This document shows, piece by piece, positions 30,152 through 43,000 of a DNA stretch of 64,000 bases. The notes below the pieces were generated by a model, which saw only the letters and a list, made by a program, of their open reading frames with translations, searched no databases and was not told the DNA's origin. The stretch spans positions 27,590,789 through 27,654,788 of the forward strand of contig NC_066837.1 in NCBI RefSeq assembly GCF_001640805.2, given 5' to 3'. Every line of letters begins with the position of its first letter. Positions within the stretch are counted from its first letter, which is position 1. Both the position numbers and the translations under genes were made by a program. Source of the stretch: Lates calcarifer (taxonomy: Eukaryota; Chordata; Actinopteri; Centropomidae).

Positions 30152-33100
30152 GTGAGTTGCCCGTCTGTCTCATCCTCTATGTCACCTTATTCCCACCTTG
30201 TCCCGTATCAGCGGTGTGTCTCTCTGGCCTGTTCACAGCCCCAGCATGACACCTAAACGCTGCATTTAGTCCACTTAACGTAGCTTAGCTGATATGAGGA
30301 CCACTGTGTTACGACTAGACTTATGCTCAGCAAGATACCTGGTTATGAATAATTAACAATTCCAAACCATTACTAGCTAACCCCCCTTAGTATTTCGACA
30401 GACATTCATCACTATAGGTGAGCTGTCATAACTGTGCTGTTAAATAACCACCCTGGACATCAGCCCTGTGGACCTGGTAATGCAAGTTATTGTCTTGAAC
30501 ATGTCAAGATTATTCTGACCTCAAATATTGATAAGCCACCCTGTGTGAAGTCCAGAGCTTTGCTGCTTCCATGTGGTGTTGTGGTAAACAAAAAGTGGTC
30601 ATATAATTGAGAACTTCATCATATTCTCATTTAATGATCAACATCATCCAGTGCAAACTAACCTAGATTTTTCATTGGATTGTAAGGTGGTAGCAAGGCT
30701 TTTACAGGCACACACAAATTTTAGCTTCACGATCATTCTTCATAGTGGAGCATTAAATTTATTTAGAAGTAACATTACAGTATATCGTGACCTGAACAGA
30801 ACATAAATCAGAAGAACCAGACAATGTCAGTGTCTGACCACACTAAGATCAAGATCACCCTGTCTGTGATAGGATTGGAAAACTGATAAAAATCATAAAA
30901 CACTTAAATGACCTGGTAACTAGTTGACAAAATATTCTCACCACAGGCTTCATTTAGCCACTGTTGTGGACCTTTTGATCATATCTCATAATCTTCATCA
31001 GCAGGAGTTTTCTGGTTGTTATGGGCTTGTAGATGTTCACAATACTGTTTTGGAGCTCTAGAAGTACTTCTCATTCAAAAGTTGACATTCAAAGTTCATT
31101 CATGACTTTGGAAACAGTTGACTGCTCTGGATCTTTGAAAGGTGTCTGACCTTTTTGACATTAAGGTTGTGTCATTCATCATTCTAAGAGAATGTAGGTC
31201 ACTATTTTCCACATTTCAGATCAGACAAATCTCACATTATTACCACCCTCCCTGCCTCCTGTGGCCTCATTCATCAATACCACACTTGTTATTAGTGAGA
31301 GTCTGTGTTGAGGCTCTGCACTTCATGGCCCCAGTTCAGATCCTATTTCGAGCTCATAAACAAGTCATAATAAATGACCACCATGAAAAGAACATGATCT
31401 TGCTCATATGCAATTACAGCCCTGCAGACTCTTGGGCCTAATGATATTTGGATACAATTAGCACACTTCTCCTTTGAAAGGAGGAATTCACAGGGTTCTC
31501 GCCATATGTGCCGCTTTATCTGATACACTGTACCTGCTTTACAAGACAATGAAAATGTGTTAAGGACTATGAGATATTGAATGGATTTTCTTGTCCAGAA
31601 CAAAACTGGGATTTTGTTGTAGTACATTATCATCCAAAACACTGTACTGTGACATGGTGCTGTACTGTACTGTGCATATATTTTTAACATGGGGTGGCCC
31701 CAGTGAAACTGATCGCTCTTACACTGTTGAAGCATCACTGTACAGGGCCCTGGAAAAATGAGCTATGGGCCCCTGTTGACAACCCCAGCCCCCCTTGCCT
31801 CCTCTCTGTGTGCATTGTGCCTTTAAGTACTCATCAAGTACTGTGTACACAGGAGACTCCACATGGCAGCTTAGTTATAGTTTGCCTGGAGTTCCTGAAA
31901 TCAACCAGTACCCCCACACTGAAGTGCCAGCAGGTTGTGCCATGTGCCAGTTAGTTTGTGTTTGTTTGATTAAACACAAACTCATTTTTGCCCCATGTAA
32001 GAATGATATCAACAGAAATGATAATGTTCTTAAAACTAGATGTTGACATGGCTTCAAGATTAGGTAATGAGATGCAAAGGCATGCCTCAAGGCGTTGCAG
32101 TTAAACTTTAATGGTGCATATTCACAAACACATTGTTTATTCAAATTACAACTAAACATAGAGTTTGGTATGAGAGCCCCTGAATGGCTTTGGTCCTGTG
32201 GAAGTTTCCCAATTCGCCTGGTTGGTTATCCAGTCTTATAGATTATAAAATATATGAAGCCATTGATCAGCCTTTTCAGAGTTGGTATGACTTTTAATCT
32301 CTCCTCTACTGTCATAGTTGGTGTCTTTAAATTTAAGTTAGGATGTTAAAATCAGCCTGAGTATTGCAACTTAGATATCAAGCCCTATAAATGGACAAAC
32401 AAATGGACAACAAATCAACAATATTTCCAGGTTTTGAGTTACCTGTCATCTGTCTCTTAGGTGAATGGAATTTTGTTAGTGGTGCTCCCAACATAAAAAA
32501 TACATTTAAAAAGCTTAATAGCAACAGTCTTTGATGGCATTTTTCTCTTGTTCATACAGAGGTGAAATGCAGATATTGTTACTCGTGACGACAAAAGCTT
32601 CAGCCAAATGAATGTAATGAATTATGTGATACATGTTACTTTACTCTGGAAAATTCACCAGACATTGTTTCCCTTGGAACTACTTTCTGCCAAAGAAATA
32701 TTCCCCATGAAAACTCATCACACAATATTTTATCTGCACTGTTGTTGGAAAGATGTTACATTTCAAACAAAACACCATTCAAGATTTTCAAAGACAGAGT
32801 AACCTGGACAATTCTTTCAAAAGTACTGACATGACTGACATTGGAGGTAAGAAAGAAAATATGTTCTTTTTATCATTTGGATGAACTGGCACTTAAAGGT
32901 GATACAGGTGGTAACCTGAATATACCAATGTGTCATTTCAGACAGTCTCTGATGTCCTGCCCTTGCAACAATCAATTTTAGTAGTTCAATATTTTGGGTA
33001 GTTCAATATGTTTATTTGCTCTCTTGTATGTAGACGAAGAGTTAGATGAAGAGCTTGATACCACTTTCATGGACATGAAGCGTGAAAATGATTTGTTCAG

Positions 33101-33960
33101 GTTTGCATTAAAGCTGGGTGCGGGGGAAACAGCTAGCCTGGCTCTGTCCAAAACTATCAACATCTCCATCTCTCACCAGTTTACATGTTCTATCATTTTT
33201 GTTTAACTCAATCAGAAATGTAAAAACATCAAGTGATTTTTTTGCATTTTGATCCTTGAGGACTGTAACTGCTTTTAATATGTATTTTGAAATCATCAAA
33301 TAGATTAATTCATTAGTTCAGTCAAATTCTCTTTCGACAACAAAGTGAATAAGCATACGTACCAAACTATTCCTTTAACATGCGCACATCAAGAACAAAT
33401 GATTGTGCTCTGCAGGCTAATGTGATGAAACAAGCTAATAGACAGGGTTCTCTAGAGATAGTTAATTAATTGGTCTGCTATTGCTGAGATGTACACTTAT
33501 ATTGGACTTACTTCCACAAAGTAGTTCAGTAGTGTAATAGGAACTTCTCAAATCAGTCCAGATTCTATAGGTGGACTTGTTGAGTAGTAGCCAGGCTACT
33601 ATATGTACAGTTAAACTGTACCAGAGCTGAGCTGAGCAGAGCTGTGCTATGTTTTGGATTCTTCTGTCTCAGCAGGCCAGTCTGTGGCCTAGTTTCCCTA
33701 GCTACCCTGTCTCATGAGACAAGGCAAGCCACTGTGAGAAGAAAAAAGAGGGAATGAGGGAGGGAGAGAGAGAAGGAAGGAGAGAAAACGAGAGAAAGAC
33801 ACAATCTGTGGCAGCCATTGAATCTCATTTGTAATGTTTGTGAAACCAGCTGGAAATGCTTATCCTGTGAGAGGAGGGGGTATGAAGCTCGGGGCTTTGT
33901 CAAAGGGAAGTGCTCGTCGGACCGTAGGGAAAGCTGGACCGCTGAGTCGCAAACACGCAT

Positions 33961-34001
<41 letters not shown>

Positions 34002-37000
34002 CCTCCTGTGAATGTGTATATGTGTGTGTTTGCAGGAGGAGGTGATAAAAGAGAAAGCAACATTGGGTGCATGGCCATGTTTACTTTAAGCTTCTGTTTC
34101 ACCCTACAAGTCCCAGTCCCTTAACATTTCATTTTCTAGACTCCTGTGCCGCACAAAGACCCAGACTGGAAGACGGTGTTGTTATTTGGCACCATAAAAC
34201 ATCTCTTCAGAGAGCTGTGTCCCACTCAAATATTTATTGGTCTATCAAACACAGAGTGATATCTCAGTGAAAAGGGTCCCTGTTTTCAGATGCTCACCCC
34301 TAACTGGGAAGACGCATGCTGGAAGGAGGAGAAGCTGATAAGGCTGGCGTTTTTTGGATTAGCCATTGTTGTTATTGTGAGTGTGACCAACAGCTGGAAG
34401 TGCTCAGGCGATATGTGAGTGTGAGAAAGTGAAAAAGTAGAAAAAGAAGAGGGTGAGTCAGGGTCTTTGCTGACGTCCGTTAGTGAAGTCAATGTGCTTG
34501 GTGCCCAGCTGAACCTTAACCTCTGACGCTGATACTGACAAGAGTGTATTCTGTGCAGCATGCACCGGCAAGAGTGGTTGACAAAAGCACCGGATGTTGT
34601 TGTTCTCGCACTGTAATTACTGGGGACCTCATGCATGCTGGGGGTTCTTTTCATGCGTTCAATACCAGATGTTGTTTGTGATTGTTAGAACATTTTATTT
34701 GTCTTAAATGCACAACAGCTCTATTTCGATAGGAAGACATCTCCTGCCTCCTCTATCTGCATTCAGTGTAAAAGCATGTGCACCCCCCCCCCCCCGGTGT
34801 TCTTCTCAACAGCTTGACTTATGATTACGTCACCCAGAAATGGCGATGCTCTGTTGGAGAGACAGAGCATGTGTGGGCATCATGTGTGGCCTTGACTGTG
34901 CTGGCTCTGGTTTTGTTTTCATGGGAAAATGACGTTCCTAACATCACTGAATGTGCTGTCTTGCTGCTTTAGCCTGGTCCTATGTGTTTTCTGTGTAAGA
35001 GGAAGACTGACTGAGAAGCAGAGGAGGAAGAAGAGAGAAATGGAAGGGAGAAAGAGATGGGGTTGTCTTGCTTGCAGCTCTCTTTATGAGATTACTAGAT
35101 AGTCAGGGAAATTGGCTAAAAAGTTATTAGAATCAGACTGGCTTGATTAGCTTGAAAGCAGTCAAGCATGATTTGTTGGAAATTAGGGATGCACCGATAC
35201 CACATTTTTTCAATCCAATTACAAGTACAAGTACTTACATTTGAGTACTTGCCGATACCGAGTACCAGTATGAGTACTTATTAATGCCATTACACTTTGT
35301 ACATTTACTTGAAAACGTGTTTTATTTTCATCAGATATTGTTTCATTCTCTGGCTGTAAGAAATTGCTGTGACTGACCCTATCCCTCTTTGAACTCGGCG
35401 TCGTGTTGGTTTTTTAGATGTTTTATCAGACTGCTTGTGTTGAAAGTTCTTGCTTTCGTCCCTCCTCTTGACAGCTTTGCAGAGCAGAATTTGCGGTCTG
35501 CTTTACTTTAGTCACCATCATTCACTTTGAAATACCTCCACACCGCCGACATTGCTCCTCCTTGCTCTCAGTTAGCACCTGACCGTCCAACTGAACATCA
35601 CACTGCTGTAAAGTGGTCTCAGGTGCTGTGGTATCGGGACAATTTTATGAATATGAGTACAGGAACAGAGTATCGGACAGATACCCGACGCTGGTATCGG
35701 TGCATCCCTATTGGAAATATTTTATCTGGTTAATAAAATAACCACCAAAAAGTACAGCATATAGAAATTATACAAAAGTATTTGCACAAATACTTTGAAT
35801 TTGAAAGGATACTCCTGTGACTTAGTATTGCCATTACATAAAGTTGAAGAGACTTCTCCAACATGGTAAATGTCCATGTCTACTCCATGCTCTGATTTTT
35901 TAAAAATTCTTAAAGCTAAAGTCAAGATAAACCTGATTACATCACTATGACATCATCAGGGGTTATTTTGTAACCCTTCTGTGCTGATGCACTTCATCTT
36001 TGTGTGGATCAGGCTGTTATGTACAATTAAGGCACAGATCGGGCCATTTTGGAGGTCTGTTAGTTGTCCCTTGTTGCTTTGAAATTCATATATCGAAGTA
36101 CTTATATCCTATAATCACTCCACTCACTCCACTTACTATAGACTCGCACTTGCAGAATGCCTTTAATGGGAATCCATAGACCCACCTTTGAAGCAGTGTT
36201 TGTAGTAGTTAAAGTTGTTTACATGAGTAAATGACCTCATCTACTGTTTAACTTTGGATCTGATAGAATTACTTTAAGATTGTTCTTTTGTACTGTACAA
36301 GTTGAAATGGTATCACAGAGGAATCAAAGGTGCACAGGATGTGCCTGCTGAATAGACACTTTTCCGTGGCACCCCCTGACAGCACTTCCTGTTCCCACCA
36401 CAAAGGCACAGAAGGTGTTACTGGTCTGTTTTAAAGTGCAAGTGACCACTGTTAAGGGAAGTTTAGGCGTCAGCCTGCTGTGTGGTTAATAAAGGGCACT
36501 GTTTAGGCAGTCGATACAAAAACTCTGTCTTCAGGGGTTTCCAAAGACCCTCCTTTGAAAGATTATGAATGGGACTGTCTTGCAGTTTATCTCTCTCTTG
36601 TGACATTTTTGTTGGCTTGCTGAGACACAGCTCAGAAGAATTTGTCAAGCTTCATTGTCATTTTTTAACCTCTCCGGCTAAACTAAAAGAATAATTGACC
36701 TTATTAGACAAGTGAGTATATTAGCCAGCTGTGTTTCCATGTGGAAAGGTTTCTACTCCCACGCAAAAAAAAATTTCCCAACCTAACTTTTTGTAGTCAG
36801 ATCATTTGCGCTTTCATGGTCTCAAAGTATGATGTGTGTCTGTTTTATATGTTACTTTAAATATAGTAGTTTAGGCGGGGTTCACTGCATTTAGTGGCTA
36901 GGCCCACATTCTCTGCCCCACCAAGCACTCTGTTCTTTTGCCTTCTTCACTTGAAAACTGTGAGACTGGGTCCTGGCTTTCCTCAGAAACTGTAAGTTAT

Positions 37001-40000
37001 TTTACCTATTCATATACCATCTACGCTATCCTCTAATATCTAATTTTGTTAATGTACATGTTATTGGAGAATTCCTTCAGGAGAGGTAGAGGGGAAAGTA
37101 AAGTGAGTTGTAAACTTGACATGAATATTCATGACCATTTCAGACAGACATGATGAAATAATCTGAGATCCGATTTGTTCCATCATAGGAATTCATGTTT
37201 CTGTCATTGCTTCTGAGCATGAATAAAACTTTTGTTTTCAAGTCCCGCTTCTTCAGTGGGAATAACAAACGCACAAGGTCTTTTCTTGCTATCTGGGACA
37301 TTGACGTCCCCGAAGCCTTCTTTGAGTTGTTGATTTTTTTCCCCCTCATTTGTGTTTTCCCTGTTTATGAATCAATTTTTTTTGACTCTTTTGAAAAGAG
37401 AGTTGACATGTGCCTGCTGTGAAGATCTGACAAAAAGGACAACTAATCTGTGATCATGGAAAAGACACTTGGTCTCTCTATTTTTTCACTGTATTATAGA
37501 ATGTCTCTCTAATGATTTTGATAGATGTTACTTACACTAAAATGGTGGTACATCTGGTCAAACCTATACAGTGAGTTATGGTTCCTCCTCCTAATTGTTT
37601 CCTAATCCCTCAATACCCACGATAGTTTTGAAGACCTTCCGGTTTCCAAATGTATGGTTATTATTAGCTGGTTGTTAGAAATCAAGAGATCATGCAGATC
37701 TCCATGTAAAGGTGTTAAGCTTTTCTGTGGCCTCTTCACCCAAATCTCAGCCTTCATTTTGGAATTGCAGCAATGCCTTACTGGTTCAGACATGCCTGCT
37801 TTGCGTCATTGTTTTGCAGCAATTGCAAGACAATGTTCAACTCTTTATCTTGATTTTTATGGTTCAAAAATCCCCACGAGAAAAGTAAAAAAGTAAAAGT
37901 TAAATTGCAGACTTGTTGTTAATGTTGTTGTTATGCTTGCAGATATCTCATCTGTCATGTGTCTCTGTTGCTGCTGTGAAAATGGCTCATCTTCCATTCT
38001 ATCTTATCATATGGAATTATTGGCAGACAGATTATTTCCTAACTGACATTTTAGTGAGTCATTATTTCTGTTCCACAAATGCTTGATTGAGGGCATTTTG
38101 GCTGTACTGAGCACTCACGACTGGATGTACTTGAGCTCTGAGTCAAACCATAATGTTCTAGCTTATTTTAGTTGTTGCATGAGTGTTTGCCATTCCTTGG
38201 GGAAATGTAAAGAAAAAACAGCTACCATTTGATATGCAAAATAATAAGATTTAATTACTGGCAAATTAGAAGATGTTCACTGCTAGGTTTATCTTGAGAG
38301 GCAGCAGTCCAGGCTGTTGTAATTTACTGTCTGTGATGAGTGAATAGTCTATTTTGGGGACTAGGAGGGCGTTAGGTTTAAGCTTGATATTTTGGGCATG
38401 GGCAGACCTTGGATGGTTGTTGGTTGTGTTTTCCACTGTGGTTGTCATCACATACCCATCTGCTTCTGGGATTTGGATCTTTTCACTGAGTCCACATCTT
38501 CCAGGCTGGCTCCTATCTTATTCCTCAGCTCAGCATGGATTTGCTTCTGAGTTGAATTAAGTGGTCCAGAGGCATGATGGGAGGACAGTACTGTTAAGAT
38601 CAGAGGAGTTTATGGAGCAAACAGACACAGCCACATAATAGGAGTAAATTCCTCATGTATGGATGAACCAATACACACTAACAGTAAACCATTAACTTGA
38701 CCAAGCCCATATATATAACTCATGGTAAATAAAAATGTTGCTGTTGCTGTTAGTGCTAGATGAAAAGTCCAGGGAATCACCAAAGTCATTAAGATTAATT
38801 CTCTGGATACCATGCATACCTGTCCCAAAAATCATAGGCAGCCCATTCAATAATCATTGAGACATTAAACTAAGAAACAGAAATGTTTATCTTATGGTGG
38901 TGTCAAAGGACAGGTCAGGGAATCATTATCAAAGTTGGAAGAATTAATGCTCTGGGGACTGTGAATGTATAAAGTTTCATGACAATTCATCTGATGGCTG
39001 TTGAGATGTTTCAGTCTGGACTAAGGCAATCAACTGACTAACAGACAGACTAATGTGAACCTGACTAATATGAACCAACACATTGTCATGGGATTTTTTT
39101 TAAGTTCTTGAGGGAAGCTCCTTTATCCACTCCGATAAATCTTTCCTATTCCTATCAGTGTGCACTGGTATGCACTAACAGCAGTGAGATATGTTGAGTA
39201 TTTGTGCCAGTGACATCAAGTCTACCTTTTACATAAAGCTTGAAAAGCTAGGATGAAGCCCATGTAATGGGCACACCTCAGCCATCAGTTAACTCACTCT
39301 TCCAGGTGTGTCTATGCTACAAAAGTCACAAAGGCAATTGGAAGCCTTGCTGATGGTGAATGCTTAAGTCAGTCTTTGACTTTTGTGATTTAGTAACTTG
39401 GCAGTACCCTGGGGAGCACATTTTCACAGCACTAAATGCCAAAGCTAATCACTGTGGTGGCACCCTACTGTGCTAAGAACAAGTTTGTCAATGTTGTGTG
39501 ACAGTCACAACTTCTGGATGCCAGTAGCTGTGTTTGTAACATACTGTGGTGGCTCCTTGCCAGCAACTGCTGAGCCCCTTCCAGCATCAACAAGGCCTTT
39601 TAAACCTCAGCTTTGTTGTGGAACCTCTTTTGTTTCAGGCCGCTGCCCTTCTAACGTCAATGTCAGGGTCTTTCACTCGACCTCATTCATCTCGGCTCTG
39701 CTCTGGAGGCTCTTGGCAGGTACAGAGGATTGGATTGACAGTGAAAGATCAGTCAGAAAGATGGAGCCTGCTAGAATAAGGAGCAGGGATGGCTCGCCAG
39801 GGAATCACATTGCCTTTATTAATCTGAATGCTATACATGAGGCAAAGTCAGTCGTTTCTGTGTTCACAATGGCTTGATGCTAAGTGGATTCTTATTTACG
39901 CGGTGTCTGGGCCACTTAGCTGGAATGCCTTGGCCGGGTGACAACATCTTGTTTTATTGTAAATCACTTGTAAATTGGTATCTTAGTTGTATATTGAATA

Positions 40001-43000
40001 CACATCAGATGTATACAGCTTTGAAGTACTTAGTGGGTACAAAATACACAGAAAAACTATGAATGCATATGAATATGCATTTTGTATAGCCTGTTATGAT
40101 CTGGCAAGAGTGGAGAAACGGTAAATTCAGTTCAGTATTGATGACTTTCTATAGTCTAAATAAAAGGCATGATTTCATAATGATGAAAGTAATGAGGGAA
40201 CACCGGTCAAGAATAAACCGTCTAATATACACAGAGTTACCAAGTAAATTGGTACACCAGTAGAATCTAATGCAAAAATCAATTTTAATCTAAATGTTAA
40301 GTGTTTGTTGAAGTTCATTCACCAGAGAAACAGGAGCATTGTTTTTTTGTTCAAATGTTTGAATACTTGAGTGTGTTTTCCTAAAGACTGGAATATACAC
40401 TATTCAGCCCATAATGAATGTTATTTCGGGGCATGACGACTGATCGGGCGAAGTTGGACCAAGTCTGTTGCCAAAAAATCGTGTAGTGTGTGTAGGGCTG
40501 GGCGATGAAACGATAACGATTATAACATCGTTGTAAAGTTTACAGCCTGTGGCTCTGTTGTTCTTGCAGTGCTCTGTGTGTGAACTGTGAGGCAGCTGAA
40601 GAAAGTGTAACAACTCTCCACTGACATTCTGTGAGTTGAATCAGGTTCTTCCTGACTGATGCATCAAATGGTCGACATTTAAGGGGCAGCCCTAAAATTG
40701 ACCTTATGGTGTCTTCACATCTCACTTAGGAGTGAAAAGAAAACTTAATGTTTGGCAGAAATAGTGATTTGATTTATATCAGTAATAAAAAAATAATAAA
40801 GTCGACTGATATGAATTATATCGTGATATGATTTTTACCATATCGCCCAGACCTAAGTGTGTGATATGTAAATTTTTTGATGACATCTGTGACCAATGAA
40901 GCCACTTGTGTGTTGCATGAGGGAAACTAACCTCAAATTTCCCCACATGTTGCCCACACTTCCCCATCAAGGACTGCACCCAAACCCCTCTCTTTTTCTT
41001 CCTTTTCATGCCTTTTCAGTGCAAACTGTACAGCATATAAACAGTTCATGTCTGCTCTGCATTCTTTGTTTTGGTACATTGTGTCTTATACAACAGTCAG
41101 TATTGTCTTCTTTTCAAAATGACAGTGATCTTTTTCATGACCCAACTAAATAGTAATTCTTTTCAAGTTGACGATGGTTGCGTACTTAGCCAAGTAGTAA
41201 CTGCCTAACCCTAACCCTAACCCTAACCCGTCCTTAACCATAGCAATGGCAGATTTAAAAAACGTTGATATGAATACATTTTGTAAGCTGTCATATATAC
41301 TTTAGAAGGTGTACTTAGTCAGTAGTTGTCTTGCTGGTAACCATGGAGGCACAACATGAGAAAAGAGGATTTCTAATATTTTGTTCACCCCCATTTACCT
41401 CTCCATGAGGGAGGTGGAATATTAGAACAATACAGGCTTTAAAAGGTTGTAGTGGATTACATTTATTTCTATAGGTGTACCCAATAAACTAGCAATGCTG
41501 TAATTTGCCCTTCAAAAGCTTGTGGCCTAATGTTATGTATTAACTTATCCACTTGAATACATTTAGAGCCCTTTACTGAATATCTCCATATCAGCAGTTG
41601 AGAGATCTGACCTGCTCTTAACACGTCTGATCAAAATTTCCTGGCCTCTGGATCTGTTACCTTGGTTATCTATGTTTCATTAGATTAGAGATGATGGCGG
41701 CATCACTTACCTCCTCTTGACAGATAAATGGACTCTCTCTCAATGTTATCAGGCTGCTAAGGGCTGCAGCATTGCTCCAGCCAAGGGTAAAGGCCAGCAG
41801 GTCAGTGTGCTGACAAAAGAAGGATGATGTCACCATGTACCCTGAAGTATCAACCACTGACGAGTGATTCATGAGTGTGTGTCACTGAACGTTTATGTCG
41901 GGGGAATCGGTCTCGGGCTGTGTTAGCATGTTGCCTCTGAGTTTGTTTGTACCACATGCACATGTGTGCCATCATAGTAAGTTAACTGACATCTATTGTT
42001 TCAACAATCAGTAGAGTAATTGATTTGTCATTCAACAGAAAATCACAGTGTAATCATTTATCAAGCAGTGTCTCAAATGTGAGGAGTCTTTGTTTTATAT
42101 CATTGAATATCTTTGGGTTTTGCATTGTTGGTTGGAAAAAACAAACTTGTTAAAAATGAAGGTAATAAAATACTAAGTTGAAGCCCTAGTTTTAACTTAG
42201 TCTTTTTTCTCTTGGCAGGTATATCTCATCAATGTCACCTACTCTGACAACACCTCCCACATCATTTACAGAAGATACAGCAAATTCTTTGACCTACAGG
42301 TAATCTTCCATCACTCATGACACCCCCCCACCCCATGTTCTGTGCAGAGCTTGTTTGTGCTGAAATCCCTAATTCCATTGCCAGCTGATGTATTTTGAAC
42401 ATGCCAACCCTGTGAACTTGCAGCATTGTTTTGTATAGATTAATGTGTAAGCCTTGCAAACTGTTCATTGCCGCTGTGCCTCTGCCCATGTTCTCCACAC
42501 CTCGTCGCCTCAATGAATCAATGTGTGTGTTAGTAATTGGTCGGGGAGCAGGGGAGACATGGTTTGTATCCCATAGCCTCGCGGAGAAGCAGCGATGCAC
42601 CGCATCTCTCTCTCTATATATCTCACCCCTCCCCTCTTTCTTTCCTCCTCCTTTCTCTCATCTCATCTCTGCCTTGCCCTCAAAACGTCAGGGAGCTGAC
42701 AGCCCAACAGTACAAGCAAAAAATTCACACCAAAGTCAATTTAATGTACCATACTCTACAGTGGGTCACAGATGGATTCTCTATTGCAGGCTACTCTGAT
42801 TGGTAGGTTCTTTAAATATAATCTTATATAGAGGATGTCTTTTTCTGTTCTCTGTTTTTACCTTCATGTCTAAGGTGTTAAGTTCTCTCTTCAGGACTAT
42901 TTATTTTGGAGCAGAACAGGAGTTGCAGTGAAAACCCTTCTCTGTGTCTTTCACATTGACTGTTCCATACTGAGAGAATGTTAGTGTGGATGCATTTACG

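Larger units (their letters stand above)
30152..42218 (+). other. SH3PXD2A intron 1 (12 kb)
   Basis: Non-coding. It contains a CA microsatellite (33964-34000), a C13 run near 34783, two hAT MITEs (35184 and 40493), a dispersed-repeat pair (38740-39060) and a telomere-like tract (41204). Long open frames at 39470-39877 and elsewhere show no domain or conservation signal. Confidence 0.8.

Noticed and set aside
33018..33110. Acidic [24 protein letters not shown] peptide in SH3PXD2A intron 1
   Set aside because: Looks like a chance open stretch. Flanks lack convincing exon structure and the peptide matches no known SH3PXD2A exon.
39470..39877. Plus-strand open frame of 135 codons
   Set aside because: No recognisable domain, no splice context, within a repeat-rich intron. 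Length is within chance expectation for this amount of sequence.
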